DNA from: Cyrtodaria siliqua
Lineage: Eukaryota; Mollusca; Bivalvia; Adapedonta; Hiatellidae
Reading direction: 5' to 3'
Assembly: GCA_037043455.1 (NCBI GenBank)
Contig: JAWPHD010010337.1
Coordinates: 30,738-94,737 of the forward strand
Length of the DNA: 64,000 nucleotides
Shown here piece by piece: positions 22,201 through 30,690 of this stretch. The position numbers and the translations under genes were made by a program. The notes below the pieces were generated by a model, which saw only the letters and a program-made list of their open reading frames with translations, made no database searches and was not told the origin of the DNA. Within the stretch, counting starts at the first letter, position 1. Each line of letters opens with the position of its first letter.

Positions 22201-25156
22201 ACGCTTTCACAGGATAAGGTAGAAAATGGTACTGCAAGTATATGTTTAATATTAGATTTGACAAGTTTCAATTGAAGTTCAGCAATTTACACTGTATAAA
22301 ATCCACGCCTACCAAACGCTCTAATGGTGCTGGCGTCGGGTATCCGGTGCTGCAGTTGAGAGCTCATTTTTGCAATCTACCCAGAGTTGTCGTTCCTTGC
22401 ATACACATACATCTCTGTCAACGTCTCATCAAATACCAAGAATCTTGGCAAACGATGGCAAACGATGAAAAACGATGGAAATGCAAAATTTCTTGATTGC
22501 ACTAATATGTTTATGAATTAACTTTATATGAAATGCTTAAATAACAAAACAAACAAACTCTCATAATACGCACCACCGAATCGTTCCCATAGGGTTACAG
22601 TACAGCATTTTGCTTACCAGCACTTTCCAGTATGTCATAGCTCTTAACAACCTATCTTAAATTAAATTACTAACTTAAAATATATATCAAAATATAGAAA
22701 ATAAGTCGTGTTTCTTTCGACTGTTTACATGTCAATCAACAGCCGATAGTTGGTGGTGTTACGGTGTTGAAGTTCTGTTCGCCATTTTGATATTTTATTT
22801 GTGGTCATGTGACAAATTATCATGTGATCGCAGGCTACTTTATTAGACGTTGACAGAGGTCAGTGTAATGGCCTCTGGGAGAGATTGTCATTTTTGATGA
22901 AAAAAGGTGTGTCGTCAAGTTTATTTGCGAATAATTTCTTTTCAAAGTGTTTAATCAAAAATCGAAAACACCAAATGTCCGAACAGAAAGTCCAGTAGTT
23001 TTTTAAATTTTACGACATCTAACAGATTTATATTTCTAATATGTTCATCAAACATAATTCATACACTTTCTGAAAACGAAGCTTACTGTTTGGAAACTGC
23101 TGGTGATCCCTATGTCACGCCCACCACTAAAGTGAGCGGTGACCTTTCGCGGTGACGCCGCAGAGACAAAAATACCAACCTCGTGTTTGTTGACGGCAAT
23201 GTAGTGCGTAAAGCCGGGTGCCAGTGCTGTTGCAAATCCCATATCTGGATCCTCGCCTCGATCATGTACTAAAATCTTCAAGAAATAGTATATGTAAATA
23301 TAGATTTGTTGAATGCAATTGTTTTGGGGTTTTTTTATAGTTTGTATGCATGTGCTTTGTTTGAAAGTTCCCACATGCCACTGTATGTTTGTCATATAAA
23401 AAGTGCTTAACAGTTGAGGGTAAAAATGCATGCAGACTACAGGATAACTAAACTTTAGAACATGCACTTACTCTTTCTTCTGGCATAACCTAACACATGT
23501 AACTGTAAAAGAAGAGGTCACATACACGATTTATTTTCTTCTCTGATCTAATCGTATTTTATTATTGTTATTCTATTTCAAAAATGGAATAACTAAATTC
23601 CTCGATCATAAAATGTATCTACAGACTTACCCTTTCTGGAGAAGACGAACTATATTGTTTTTAATAATGATATTAAATTTTAACCTTTTAAATGGTTGTT
23701 TCGTAGCCACATTGCAGATTGTGTATTTACGTATCAAATTAAATACATAAATTCAGCGCTAAAGAGATGTTCCTCAAAGATGGCCGCAATCATTCAAACG
23801 AAGGTAAGCTTGAATATGGAGCGTTTATGTTGCATTGGAAACATATTTAGTCTTTAATATTTAAATGCCAAACAAACCTTGAATCCAGCACTGTCCTCCG
23901 CGGAGATAAAATAGTTGTTTTGGCTGGTCCACAACATCATATCAAGGCCATATTTACTTCCGGGTAACTTCGTCACAAATGATTTCTTCTCACCGATTGC
24001 ATTAAAAGTATAGCAATATCCAGCATCAGTAATTCTCCCTTTAAAATGGTCGACACAGTTTATACCACTGGCTTCCCACTGACACAAAAGGAATAATTCA
24101 GACAGTGGCATGCTTCCGTTCTTAAACATGTCTTCAATAACTGCACTGCGTAAATAATCCTCTCCCAATTCTTGTATAAGGAAGGTTCGATTTGGTTTCG
24201 CCATGTATATGTTCTTTAAAAGCAATCTGTCTCTGGCATCATGGACCGAGTCATTCCGAATGAGGTTATAGCTGCAAACGGTAACGGCGGGAAATACAAG
24301 CGTTTCCTCGAATGTGACGGTGTGCTTGTTGAGCGTGTTGTATTCCAAGTACCTGTTGAGCTGGTCATGGCATAACCACAATAGCAGGAAAACGAAGAAG
24401 GTGACCAACAGCAGCCAGATGGCTCTACAAGTTAAAGTTACAATACTGGCATATGGTGACACATGGAAGGCGAGAATACACAACTATATTTAAGACAAGC
24501 GCAAGGGTACGTTTTTTTAAGTTGTCAATTAACAAATTAAAAAATATGTTTTTATCAATCTGTGATGCTATATCTTTTTTTCAACTACTCAAAGTTTGCT
24601 AAGCACCAAACCTTTTTCGCCTTATTCGTGAACCCAGATGAAGAATATTTATGTTTTCTTTTATAAGGTTTAAGTATAGATATGTTGAGCATAGAATGAT
24701 AAAATGCACTAATCGTAAAACAAAATTACTTGTTGAGTTTTATGCTGTTGGTAAAACCAGCCACCGTAAATGTCGAAATGATATAATTGTATATATATGC
24801 ACAGTACATTTAAACACGCAACCTTTTTGATTTTCGATTATTTTAAGATCTGCTCTACTTCTTTCAGTTAAAACACATTTAAATCTGGAGAAATTCAAAA
24901 AAACACCAAGCATTTTCAAATGTACTGAGTGTATATGAAAAGAAAGAACAAATAAACCAGTTTTACTAAAGTTATAACCTTCTGACTATGTGCGTTTCCT
25001 TGTCGAAAATCATTCTGATACCGTGAAATGTTGTTACATTCGCCCAATCATATAATGCCTTCCAAAACGTGTCAAACAGGTAATGCGGTCTACCTCCGTC
25101 TCCTGCAGGTTCAGTGCAGTCTGTGCCGATATATTCATCATTTCTTGAGAGTCCTG
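5890..25156 (-). CDS. DEG/ENaC (degenerin/epithelial sodium channel) subunit gene, 8 exons found
   Basis: Amiloride-type sodium channel subunit, a plasma-membrane protein with two membrane spans around a large Cys-rich extracellular domain; three subunits form a channel. Eight exons join in a compatible phase series (2,0,0,1,1,2,1) with GT-AG introns and give about 472 residues. Landmarks in order: TFHGI (the gating HG motif), TM1 (AIWLLLVTFFVFLLLW), FPAVTVCSYN, AGYCYTFN, GFATALAPGF, a Cys-rich finger/thumb region, CNCPMPC, SSAYFPT and TM2 with GGYFGLTVGVS. GVS is the GxS selectivity filter, followed by FLEIFEM. The stop is TGA at 5890..5892. Exon 1 as found opens at a 3' splice site with no Met, so the start exon lies upstream and was not found. 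Whether it is peptide-gated (FaNaC-like), acid-gated or another molluscan clade cannot be told by eye. No frameshift or stop is seen, so it appears functional. Confidence 0.93.
6070..6105. repeat. (TG)n microsatellite
   Basis: About 18 TG units with one GG interruption, in intron 7 of the channel gene. Confidence 0.95.
6733..7054. mobile_element. MITE with TTTAAAGGGACACATGGC ends
   Basis: About 320 bp in intron 7. The left end reads TTTAAAGGGACACATGGC and the right end is its inverse (GCCATGTGTCCCTTTAAA). No coding capacity. A related one-sided copy lies at 61930..62110. A 63-codon open stretch (6683..6874) that overlaps it is not a gene. Confidence 0.75.
7362..7453 (-). CDS. channel exon 7: membrane-proximal palm helix
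   Basis: 92 bp. Acceptor CCTATTTCAG, donor TGGG|GTATGT, phase 2 in and 1 out. It reads DNIMMVRVFFDNKEFTKHEQ then LLEFTIEDMW, corresponding to the conserved N-hydrophobic-strand, Y/F.....E segment that leads into TM2. An unrelated 64-codon open stretch on the opposite strand covers the same bases. Confidence 0.92.
7805..8446. repeat. foldback and tandem repeat cluster
   Basis: A segment at 8111..8264 (TTTTCAAAAATTGACTCCGC onward) is repeated at 8293..8446 with very few differences, offset 182 bp. An inverted copy of its middle portion (GCAGCTCTTTAGGGAGTCG through the GGGGCGAT motif) lies at 7807..7880. The flanking motif GAATTGGAATGTGGAATGTG recurs at about 7574 and 8265. It lies in intron 6 of the channel gene; no coding potential is seen. 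Confidence 0.8.
8579..8673 (+). repeat. dispersed repeat, copy 1
   Basis: Begins CTTCTCATGAACAGACTCAA and ends with ATCACCTTTATCAGTATTT. A second copy lies at 8842..8951 and an inverted one at 29802..29908. The family is unknown; its proximity to the transposase relic suggests an element end, which is inference. Confidence 0.7.
8842..8951 (+). repeat. dispersed repeat, copy 2
   Basis: Same ~95-bp sequence as 8579..8673 (ACAGACTCAATAAAACCGAG, then TGCTGCTTTATTCTC), preceded by TCATTACTT as in the inverted copy at 29.8 kb. Confidence 0.7.
9040..10170 (+). pseudogene. pogo/Tigger-like DDE transposase relic
   Basis: Broken plus-strand coding sequence. YNVDETD at about 9209 corresponds to the first catalytic Asp block (usually NVDETG) of the DDE_1 domain shared by pogo, Tigger and Jerky proteins. 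LLMLDGHASHVSPSLIQWAN at about 9484 is the second block (DGH.SH). CSLYMRQHIGQTITRYQIAR and then LACYAYLKAS (9648..) follow as in the C-terminal half of the domain. Each piece is in a different frame with stops between, so it is inactive. It lies in intron 6 of the channel gene. Confidence 0.75.
10212..10252. repeat. (GAT)n microsatellite
   Basis: About 13 GAT/GTT units, with one interruption near the left end. Confidence 0.9.
10714..11019 (-). pseudogene. LINE ORF2 C-terminal fragment
   Basis: 101 codons reading CHLCNSN...GDEFHYLFHCSH, homologous to the Cys/His end of the LINE at 722..1351 (CTLCDSDKGDEFHYLLKCPH) but diverged. Only the 3' end of the element is present, the usual outcome of 5' truncation. 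It lies in intron 6 of the channel gene. Confidence 0.75.
11688..11826 (-). CDS. channel exon 6: CNCPMPC block and palm strand
   Basis: 139 bp. Acceptor TTGAGCAG, donor ATAAG|GTAGTG. The first two bases complete a Leu codon (C|TC) and the last two start an Arg codon (AG|A). It reads DFASNAIVCNCPMPCDVKKF and then EMKVSSAYFPT. CxCPxPC followed some fifteen residues later by S.AYFP is diagnostic of the DEG/ENaC extracellular domain. In this frame it runs into a stop just past the donor. Confidence 0.93.
12560..12616 (-). CDS. channel exon 5: short thumb exon with C-x7-C
   Basis: 57 bp. Acceptor CTTTTCAG, donor ATTC|GTAAGT. It starts with two bases that complete the Gly codon split by exon 4 and leaves one base for exon 6. 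It reads TRKVCGALAIIDCYNQAI; the C-x7-C spacing matches the Cys pair found between the CGC block and the CxCPxPC block in other DEG/ENaC proteins. Too short for ORF calling. The assignment rests on phase, splice sites and Cys spacing. Confidence 0.85.
12832..17469. repeat. ~104-bp satellite array, block 1 (about 44 copies)
   Basis: Head-to-tail units of about 104 bp containing AACTCATCTAGATGTATCTG, GAGACAAGGGCTATTGGTG and ACAGAATCGATGAAC. A longer variant (about 113 bp, with AAGTTTACAGAGAC) is scattered among them. No reading frame is conserved. The array fills most of intron 4 of the channel gene. A 1673-bp higher-order repeat is visible within it. Confidence 0.97.
17628..18002 (+). CDS. acidic ORF inside the TTAA element; possible P2X7-C-like N terminus
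   Basis: Up to 124 codons. The plausible protein starts at the internal Met of MSELSDYDAESDE and contains IRPLHNVQHYDFEPEFVSED and a Ser/Asp/Glu-rich run, ending near GRVG. An 'IRP..Y.FEP' motif plus acidic run is reminiscent of proteins with a P2X7-receptor C-terminal-like zinc domain found in aquatic invertebrates, but that Cys-rich domain itself is not seen here. A good splice donor (GACT|GTAAGT) at about 17960 suggests this is a first exon. The functional assignment is weak. Confidence 0.4.
   Translation: MKKIKGGKLFLVKPEVTSLGTKRNHLYIGKARKNSIVCVKMSELSDYDAESDEMLMIRPLHNVQHYDFEPEFVSEDENTSDSSTDEEVERGAGANEELGRVGIVFIEILTVSHQLRCNISVHLH
19141..19436 (-). pseudogene. THAP-domain zinc-finger fragment
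   Basis: Minus-strand segment reading KCGWEPPKDARVCSKHFELD, then LKTTAIPTIF. W.P....RVCSKHF and the AIPTIF end are the second half of the C2CH THAP DNA-binding domain. The N-terminal half is shifted: SFVFLIRLMID lies upstream of an in-frame stop, so the domain is broken or spliced. A candidate donor AATGAG|GTAGAA follows. THAP domains sit at the N terminus of P-element and Kolobok transposases; the rest of the transposase is not recognisable in 18003..19140. Confidence 0.7.
19773..20690. repeat. ~104-bp satellite array, block 2 (about 9 copies)
   Basis: Continuation of the same satellite after the 2.3-kb transposon. The unit is cut between CACTTAA and TGAACC and resumes in register, which shows that the transposon inserted into a pre-existing array. 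Units here carry more private substitutions than those of block 1. Confidence 0.96.
20768..20835. repeat. 34-bp direct duplication
   Basis: GAGAATCTTATAACAGTTTC followed by CCTTTGTGTTCTTT occurs twice back to back. Confidence 0.9.
21239..21394. mobile_element. MITE, CAGRGCCTTTTTA-ended, copy 1
   Basis: About 156 bp. Left end CAGAGCCTTTTTACCC, right end TAAAAAGGCCCTG, an imperfect inverted pair. The internal sequence (CTTTGCAGCGGCCTGTA...) matches 59826..60008. No clear target duplication. It lies in intron 4 of the channel gene. Confidence 0.65.
21400..22040. other. non-coding intron sequence
   Basis: The remainder of intron 4 adjacent to exon 4 contains only overlapping short open stretches on both strands without recognisable motifs. 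Confidence 0.5.
22054..22231 (-). CDS. channel exon 4: Cys-rich thumb segment
   Basis: 178 bp. Acceptor ATACTTGCAG, phase 0 in; donor ATAG|GTTGGT, phase 1 out. It reads YHFLPYPVKAFDGQECVD, then TVHGCIQECKADF and YSRCGCVG. The C-x3-C...C-x-C spacing is the typical thumb-domain disulphide set of this family. The next exon lies 9.4 kb away, beyond a satellite array. Confidence 0.92.
23180..23275 (-). CDS. channel exon 3: palm/beta-ball segment
   Basis: 96 bp, exactly 32 codons, phase 0 at both ends; acceptor TTTCTTGAAG, donor GAG|GTTGGT. It reads ILVHDRGEDPDMGFATALAP followed by GFTHYIAV, matching the usual DEG/ENaC block in which a short ILVHD..E.P strand precedes APG and an aromatic. It joins directly to exon 2 (AGFK) and exon 4 (YHFLPYP). 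Confidence 0.93.
23878..24424 (-). CDS. channel exon 2: TM1 and first half of extracellular domain
   Basis: 547 bp. Acceptor AACTTGTAG completes the split Arg codon (AG|A) left by exon 1; donor AAG|GTTTGT is phase 0. It begins AIWLLLVTFFVFLLLWLCHD (TM1), then FEETLVFPAVTVCSYN just outside the membrane, LCQWEASGINC, and DAGYCYTFN, a strongly conserved family block. A Met further upstream in the same open stretch (24483) is intronic and is not used here, because exon 1 fits the acceptor at 24424. Confidence 0.92.
24979..25156 (-). CDS. channel exon 1 (first found): cytoplasmic N terminus with HG motif
   Basis: 178 bp. Acceptor TTTTGCAG, then a codon split 1|2; donor AGAAG|GTTATA (phase 2), a weak-looking 5' splice site. 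It reads RPHYLFDTFWKALYDWA, then NVTTFHGIRMIF, the cytoplasmic segment just before TM1 in DEG/ENaC proteins; His-Gly is the conserved gating motif. An in-frame stop lies a few codons upstream if unspliced, so a further 5' exon must supply the start codon. Confidence 0.88.
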
Positions 25157-26024
25157 CTGCAAAACATTCCAGTTAAAATGAAATTAGAAACGAGAGGGTT
25201 CTAATATCAACATGTCCACGTATGAGTATTGTTACACTTTTTGAAGTCACAATTTGTAGCTAAGACGTTCATGCTTTTAAGTGGGTATAAAGAAGAGTGT
25301 TAGAATGTAGAGGGCAATTATTATTATCCGGAGTAATTATTATTGTTTCGGGTACTTATTATTTTACAACTGGTCAATTAATTGCTATCATATCATAATA
25401 ACGATTCAAGTTTGAACAAGTTTATTATCATAATTCCATTTGGCAAATAGCCATTGAGGATATACATTTTACAACACATATGACTCACAACTAATACATT
25501 TTACAAATGCACTATATCATTATTTGTTATGATAACATTATATATATATTTTGTTAATAATAATTCCTTTCATTTGCGTGGAGGCTTTTAGCCATTACAG
25601 TTGTACACAATATACAGGTCAGATTTGCTTAATTTAAACACGTAGTTACTACCAACAGACAGGTTTGTGAATTAAATCAATTATTTGCCAACAAACATTC
25701 ACTTCGTTTATTAAAAGTGTTGTGTTTGTTCTTATGTGAACGGTATGTGTCTTCGACCATTACGCGAAGTAAGGTAAAATTCAAGTGGTATTTTGTGGAG
25801 TTTGTTCAATTACTTCACGTGGTGGTCGGGGAGTTACTGGTGTTTGCATGTATGCAAAATACTTAAGAAGATAAATGTTTTATGTTCGTCGGAGGCGTAG
25901 ACGGCATAGAACATAATTGACATATTCTTAGGTTGATAGTTAGCAATTTGGTTTAGTATATATCATATAATGTTAATATTAGTACGGATATATACATGCC
26001 TATTAATAATAAAGATATAAAAAT
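25157..26024. other. upstream of channel exon 1; start exon not found
   Basis: AT-rich, with no ORF of note. The missing 5' exon of the channel gene (start codon, ending in phase 1) should lie here or beyond the Penelope element. No convincing candidate was seen. Confidence 0.5.
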
Positions 26025-26310
26025 CGGTCAGGGAAAGTAGCATTCAATGACGACAGTTAACCACAAAACACAAAAACACAAAAGCAAACACACAAACAGA
26101 CAAACGAAGGCAAAAGTAATAAAAAATGCAAACGACATCACAAACACAAAATGGTTGACAATAGGGCTTCCGCCTTGGAACGGTCAGTGGCTAAAAAGGC
26201 CACTGGGGGTTTAAACCAGATTCTAGGGTGCACCAAACCTCACACTTACCCTATTGTCATCCCAATTAAACGGGACAGTGTAAATAAAGAAATCCCCGTC
26301 ATGAAATATT
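26025..26310. repeat. PLE flanking repeat, left copy
   Basis: About 285 bp, the inverse of 30375..30690. It includes ACTGTCAGTGGC-like and GGTGCACCAAACCTCACA segments and an A/C-rich stretch (ACACAAACAGACAAACG). Confidence 0.85.
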
Positions 26311-26549
26311 CTCTAACCAACAAGGCAGTGGGTGTTAAAGGGCAATATAAGTAAAACACCTAGATGCTCGTGTATATATAAATACAAATAAAAAAGCCTA
26401 GAAAGCCACAATGAAGGTACTCGATGACTTGGCAGAAGCCAGAGCAACAAGAAAATAAACCATTGAGGGCACGACAACGGAAAAACATCAAACACCACCG
26501 TCATAATGGGCTTTAGGTAGGCGTCATCATAGGGTCCACAGCCTGTCCG

Positions 26550-28253
26550 TCATCGTACAATTAAAGAGGAAAGCGTAGTGGCGAACTGTAAAAGGGTCCA
26601 CCACCAAGCATGCAGTACGTTGCAAAATAATAGGGTCATAACCTTTTGAGCAAGTTTAACAAATAGAGTATGAAAGTGATAATGACCAAGAACCTTACGA
26701 AGTTTGTAAATCACATCACCATAGAAGACAGGTTGTGATAGTCCTTGTCGCAGAAGAGTCCTTAAATTGCTTCTATATTTAAAAAGAAGATCAGGGTTAC
26801 GATAATAAAATTTTGCAAAGGTTTTACGAAGTTTATGGTAACGGTAAACCTGATGGAGTATCTGTTTAGTTATACAAAGATTACGAATATTAAAGTCCTC
26901 AACTCGAGTACAAGCTCTTGAAAAACGACTAAGTTGAGACACAGAGACCCCATAAGAAGTTGCTCGGGGAACATCCCCATCTAAGTGGGGATAATTAACA
27001 ATGTCAAAATTAAAATCATCTCTCTTGTCATAGATTTTGCTAATAATTTCACCATTTTCAATAGATCTAAATCAAAAAAAGAAGCGTTATTATCAGAAAT
27101 ATTAGCCTTGTTAAGCTGAAGTTCTTTAGGATAAATATTATTAACCATAATTGGAAAGAAAGGGTTGTCAATGTTCAATATGTCATCCAGATACCGCGAG
27201 GTGTCATTAAAGGCTTCAATAACATTTGCCTGGGTATCTGGTAAAAGACTCAACATGAAATCTCTTTCATAGCAATATAAAAACAAATCTGCGACAAGTG
27301 GTGCACAGTTCGTACCCATAGGGATACCAACAGTTTGTCTATAAACGGTGGTTCCATATCTGACGAAAATATTATCTAATAGGAAAATGAGTGCTTCACA
27401 AACTTCATGGCAAGTCCACATAGTGTAATTATCTAAACTGCCGTTAGTAAAAAACGCTTTAATATTATTATAAGCCAAAAATGTAGTATTTTCCATAGCG
27501 AATGTTTTTTGAATGAGCGCAATAAGCTTGTCTTTAATAAGGTGAAGTGGTAAGGTAGTATACGTATAGTGTAGAGAAGTCATAAGTGCTTATTGATGAA
27601 ACTTGACGTTTATTGAAAATGTAATCAAGGACATCTCCTGAATTTTTTATAGGCCAAAATAAATTAATCCCAGAATTTTCATAAGTTTTATCACAATATA
27701 GTTTAACGTGATCTTTAATGGCAGTAAGACAAGAAGTTAAACGTTTGGGGATGTTTGTTGTGGTGCAGGCACTAGAATTCGAAATAAAGCGGGCCTTATA
27801 CGGATTTTTATGTAATTTAGGAATCCAGTACATAGTAGGCAGTTTATTTTGCTTATCGTCTACACCAGCCTTGAAAGTAGTTCACCGAGTGATATGTGCG
27901 GAAACAACATCACCCTTTACTGGAGTGTACGAATAGGTGCTGCCGAGATCCAGAGATAAAACACTGACGTAATGTAGGCGTCAAACAATAATTATATTAT
28001 TAGCTGCTTTATCTGCAGGAACTAAAACAAATTTATTATGAAATTCCTGAATTCCCGATTTTAAATTACGAAAGGAAAACCTAGGTCTGTGAGGAAGCAA
28101 AGAGCGGTTAGCATTATAAAAGTTAATACGTGTATATATAATTTTGAGAATTGACTTTTTCCAAGTAGAAAGCGAGTTTGGGTCCGCATGTTCTCTACGA
28201 CACCATTTTATACTAAAATCTTTAATGGAGCGGGCGATCTGGGTACGACAGGC
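26550..28253 (-). pseudogene. PLE reverse transcriptase and C-terminal domain
   Basis: In order: FVLVPADKAANNIIIV (about 28020), MYWIPKLHKNPYKARFIS, TVGIPMGTNCAPLVADLF (motif B), SRYLDDILNI (catalytic motif C, YLDD) and SQLSRFSRACTRVEDFNIRN, then FYGDVIYKLRKVLGH in the C-terminal domain. The pieces lie in at least three frames, so this is a pseudogene. Telomerase-related RTs of this class share these blocks. Confidence 0.88.
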
Positions 28254-28268
28254 ATTAAAATCAATAGT

Positions 28269-28965
28269 GGAGTGCGTGGTCCAGTGGTAGAGCGCCGAAC
28301 TCAGAATCGAGAGGTCGTGGGTTCGATCCTCGCCGCGGCCACGTCATTTATCCTTGAGCAAGATAATTAATCCACATTGCTTAGTACTGGTTCTACCCAG
28401 GAAGCCATCGGGAGTGATTAATCTAAGTTGCAATAACTTGTTTCGCAATCGATGTAAAATAAATATACTGAAAGGAAAAAGAAACGCTTAATCAAATAAT
28501 TGCCTATACTACACTATTGTATACACCTAATTCCAGGTAATATTCCAGATACTAGTATATCTCAACGTGTTTTGTACAAAAAGATGTAACAGCTAATTAC
28601 AGAAAGTACAACTCTGTCATGTAGTAGACCGTTTAATTAAAGTATACTTTGTTACACGAAATTCATAAATGTTGAAGTTTCGATTGAAAAGGTCAAGCCA
28701 TTTTAGTATTGCGTTTAATGTGAAGAAATTGCAACGTTTAAAGCTTAGGTTTGCTCACCTTCTTGAGCCAAATGCGCATTCTGTCGAGAATGAAACTTTA
28801 AAGGGGTAACCATTTGTGTGTTCGGTGCTGTTTAAACCTTTTTTCCGAAATGACAGGCCTAATGTCGTCCTGTACCATTCGATTAGCAGTAGCATTTTAA
28901 ACATACAATATACACCGAAAATATCCATTATGCGTTTCTTTTTCCTTTCAGTATATGTTTAAACT
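28269..28965 (+). mobile_element. tRNA-derived SINE inserted in the PLE (itself interrupted by a MITE)
   Basis: The head resembles a tRNA: A-box TGGTCCAGTGGTAGAGCG and B-box GGTTCGATCC. It is followed by a ~130-bp body ending in GTAAAATAAATA. It is flanked by a perfect 15-bp target duplication, ATTAAAATCAATAGT (28254..28268 and 28966..28980), which interrupts the PLE reading frame. The 3' tail is split by a MITE at 28468..28951; without it the tail would read AAATAAATATGTTTAAACT. It is not counted as a functional tRNA gene. Confidence 0.88.
28468..28951. mobile_element. long-TIR MITE, copy 1 (CTGAAAGGAAAA ends)
   Basis: 484 bp. Left end CTGAAAGGAAAAAGAAACGC and right end GCGTTTCTTTTTCCTTTCAG are perfect inverse repeats. 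TA flanks both sides, as expected of a Tc1/mariner-type target. A second copy lies at 42520..42988. Non-coding. Confidence 0.88.
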
Positions 28966-28980
28966 ATTAAAATCAATAGT

Positions 28981-29400
28981 TGAAGGTAATCTATATTTAG
29001 GACCTTTCGAAAACAAATTGTCAACACTATCAAAATTACCAGTGATGACATGACCTGCTGGAGCATAGCAAAATGTCGATGTGTTGCATTCACATTCCTT
29101 AGGAGTGTTGTGTGCTATATCAAGGTCAGAAACTATTTTGTTGTAATTGAAAATAATATTTCTAATAGGCTTTTTATACTTATAACAAATTACAGGATTT
29201 TCGGATTTTTTAAAATATTTTGGGATCGAATCAACTATATGAGTATCTCGAAAAAAACTAGGCATGTCAATGAAATAAATACCTTTATTTATATATAATA
29301 GTTTTAGAAAATGCCTGACGTGATCAGACTCCTTGTCAATATGGGTTGGAGAAGATGTTGTGTGTAGCTTTGAACTATAAACCACGTAATTGAAATAGTT
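28981..29400 (-). pseudogene. PLE N-terminal segment
   Basis: Open for about 140 codons. Motifs KKPIRNIIFNYNKIVSDLD, CECNTSTFCYAPAGHVITG and LFSKGPKYRLPSTIDFN are the conserved N-terminal region of Penelope-like proteins just before the RT. The reading frame is cut by the SINE at 28966 and resumes at 28253 with CRTQIARSIKDFSIKW. Confidence 0.82.
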
Positions 29401-29801
29401 AATAAAAGTTGCAATTCAATTGCTGACTACTTTAACTTAGTTGGTCTACCACAGACTTTAACTAAACAATGACATAGATACCCGTTGTTGAGTGTAATTT
29501 AAACAGTAAAAACACTATTTCGGTATTATTAGTATCTATGAGTCCGTAGTTTTATAGATAATTAGTATTAGTTAGTTTTGTTAGATGTTCTAATTATTAT
29601 TAGTTTGTTAGTTTTGATAATTAGTGTTAGTTTTGTTAGTTGTGCTTGTTATTATTAAGTTGATAGTTTTCAATAGTCTAGTTCATTATTAGTTTTAGAA
29701 TTAGCTAGTTTTTACTTTCTGTTACTTAATAAATGTCCAAAATGTCATATTTTGGTCAGAATCCAGAATTCAACATGTGCAGTATTTTGTCTCTAATAGA
29801 A

Positions 29802-29908
29802 ATAAATACTGATAAAGGTGATTCTTTGGGAGCAACAAACATAATTAAGAGAATAAAGCAGCAGACTCGGTTTAATTGAGTCTGTTCATGAGAAGTAATG
29901 AAAGAAGT
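29802..29908 (-). repeat. dispersed repeat, inverted copy
   Basis: Inverse of 8579..8673 and 8842..8951 (AAATACTGATAAAGGTGATT then GAATAAAGCAGCAGACTCGG). Within the 5' flank of the PLE. Confidence 0.7.
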
Positions 29909-30374
29909 CTACTAGAAGTCATTCATTGTGCAGTTCCATTGCTCAAACATTTAGATAAATATCAGTGAGTGTTTTGATCAGTTCTGGGTTCGACATTAAA
30001 TCACTTGGTTTAAGAAATGCTATAAAAGCACTACTACAATGCATACTTTTATCTTTAGACTTTTAGATTGGTTGGGCTTCTGTAGAAGGGTATATAAGGG
30101 GAGTTCCTTTTATTGTTAAAAAAAAGGGTGGGGGTGTGGTGGGGGGAGTAAAGGGATATAGAGAAAAATAATAAAACTGAAATAAAATAATCAGCATTAG
30201 ACATTTGATTTGTGTTTGTCTATTTTGCCGGTCATATTACCGTGTATATTAACTTTGTGCTACCTTACGAGTAGCATACGAGTAGCACTGGTGGCAGCGA
30301 CTATTTAAAATTAGAACTTGTAACCGTACCTAGATGTTATAGAATACAGCGTTACGTATATAACATAGGTAATG

Positions 30375-30690
30375 GCAGGGGTGATAAGATCATGGCGGGG
30401 ATTTCTTTATTTACACTGTCCTGTTTTAATGGGATGACAGTAGGGTAAGTGTGAGGTTTGGTGCACCCTAGAACCGGTTTAAACCCCCTGTGGCCTACTT
30501 TGCCACTGACAGTTCCAAGGCGGTAGCCCTATTGTCTACCCTTTTGTGTTTGTGATGTCGTTTGCATTTATTATTATTATTGCCTTCTTGTTTGTCTGTT
30601 TGCGTGTTTGTTTCTGTGGTTTGTGGTTGACTATCCTCCTTGAATGCTACTTGCCCTGTCCGATCTTTTTATATTTCTTTATCAATGACA
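30375..30690. repeat. PLE flanking repeat, right copy (inverted)
   Basis: The reverse complement resembles 26025..26310 at roughly 85 to 90 percent by eye, including GTGAGGTTTGGTGCACCCTA and TGTTTGTGATGTCGTTTGCA. Confidence 0.85.

Larger units (their letters stand above)
26025..30690 (-). mobile_element. Penelope-like retroelement (PLE) with inverted flanking repeats
   Basis: Minus-strand element with the RT of the Penelope class. N-terminal segment at 28981..29400, then (after a nested insertion) the RT core 28253..26981 and the C-terminal part 26942..26550. About 0.3 kb at 26025..26310 is repeated in inverted orientation at 30375..30690 (AGGGTGCACCAAACCTCACA against TGTGAGGTTTGGTGCACCCT), the long flanking repeats that PLEs often carry. 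No GIY-YIG endonuclease segment is recognisable, so it may belong to an endonuclease-lacking group or be truncated. Several frameshifts make it inactive. A stray end fragment of the same family lies near 55560. Confidence 0.88.

Noticed and set aside
24425..24483. Start codon of the channel at 24483
   Set aside because: It would drop the HG-containing exon 24979..25156, which joins in phase at 24424.
28269..28345. tRNA gene
   Set aside because: A- and B-box are present, but the segment continues into a SINE body and is bounded by a 15-bp target duplication.
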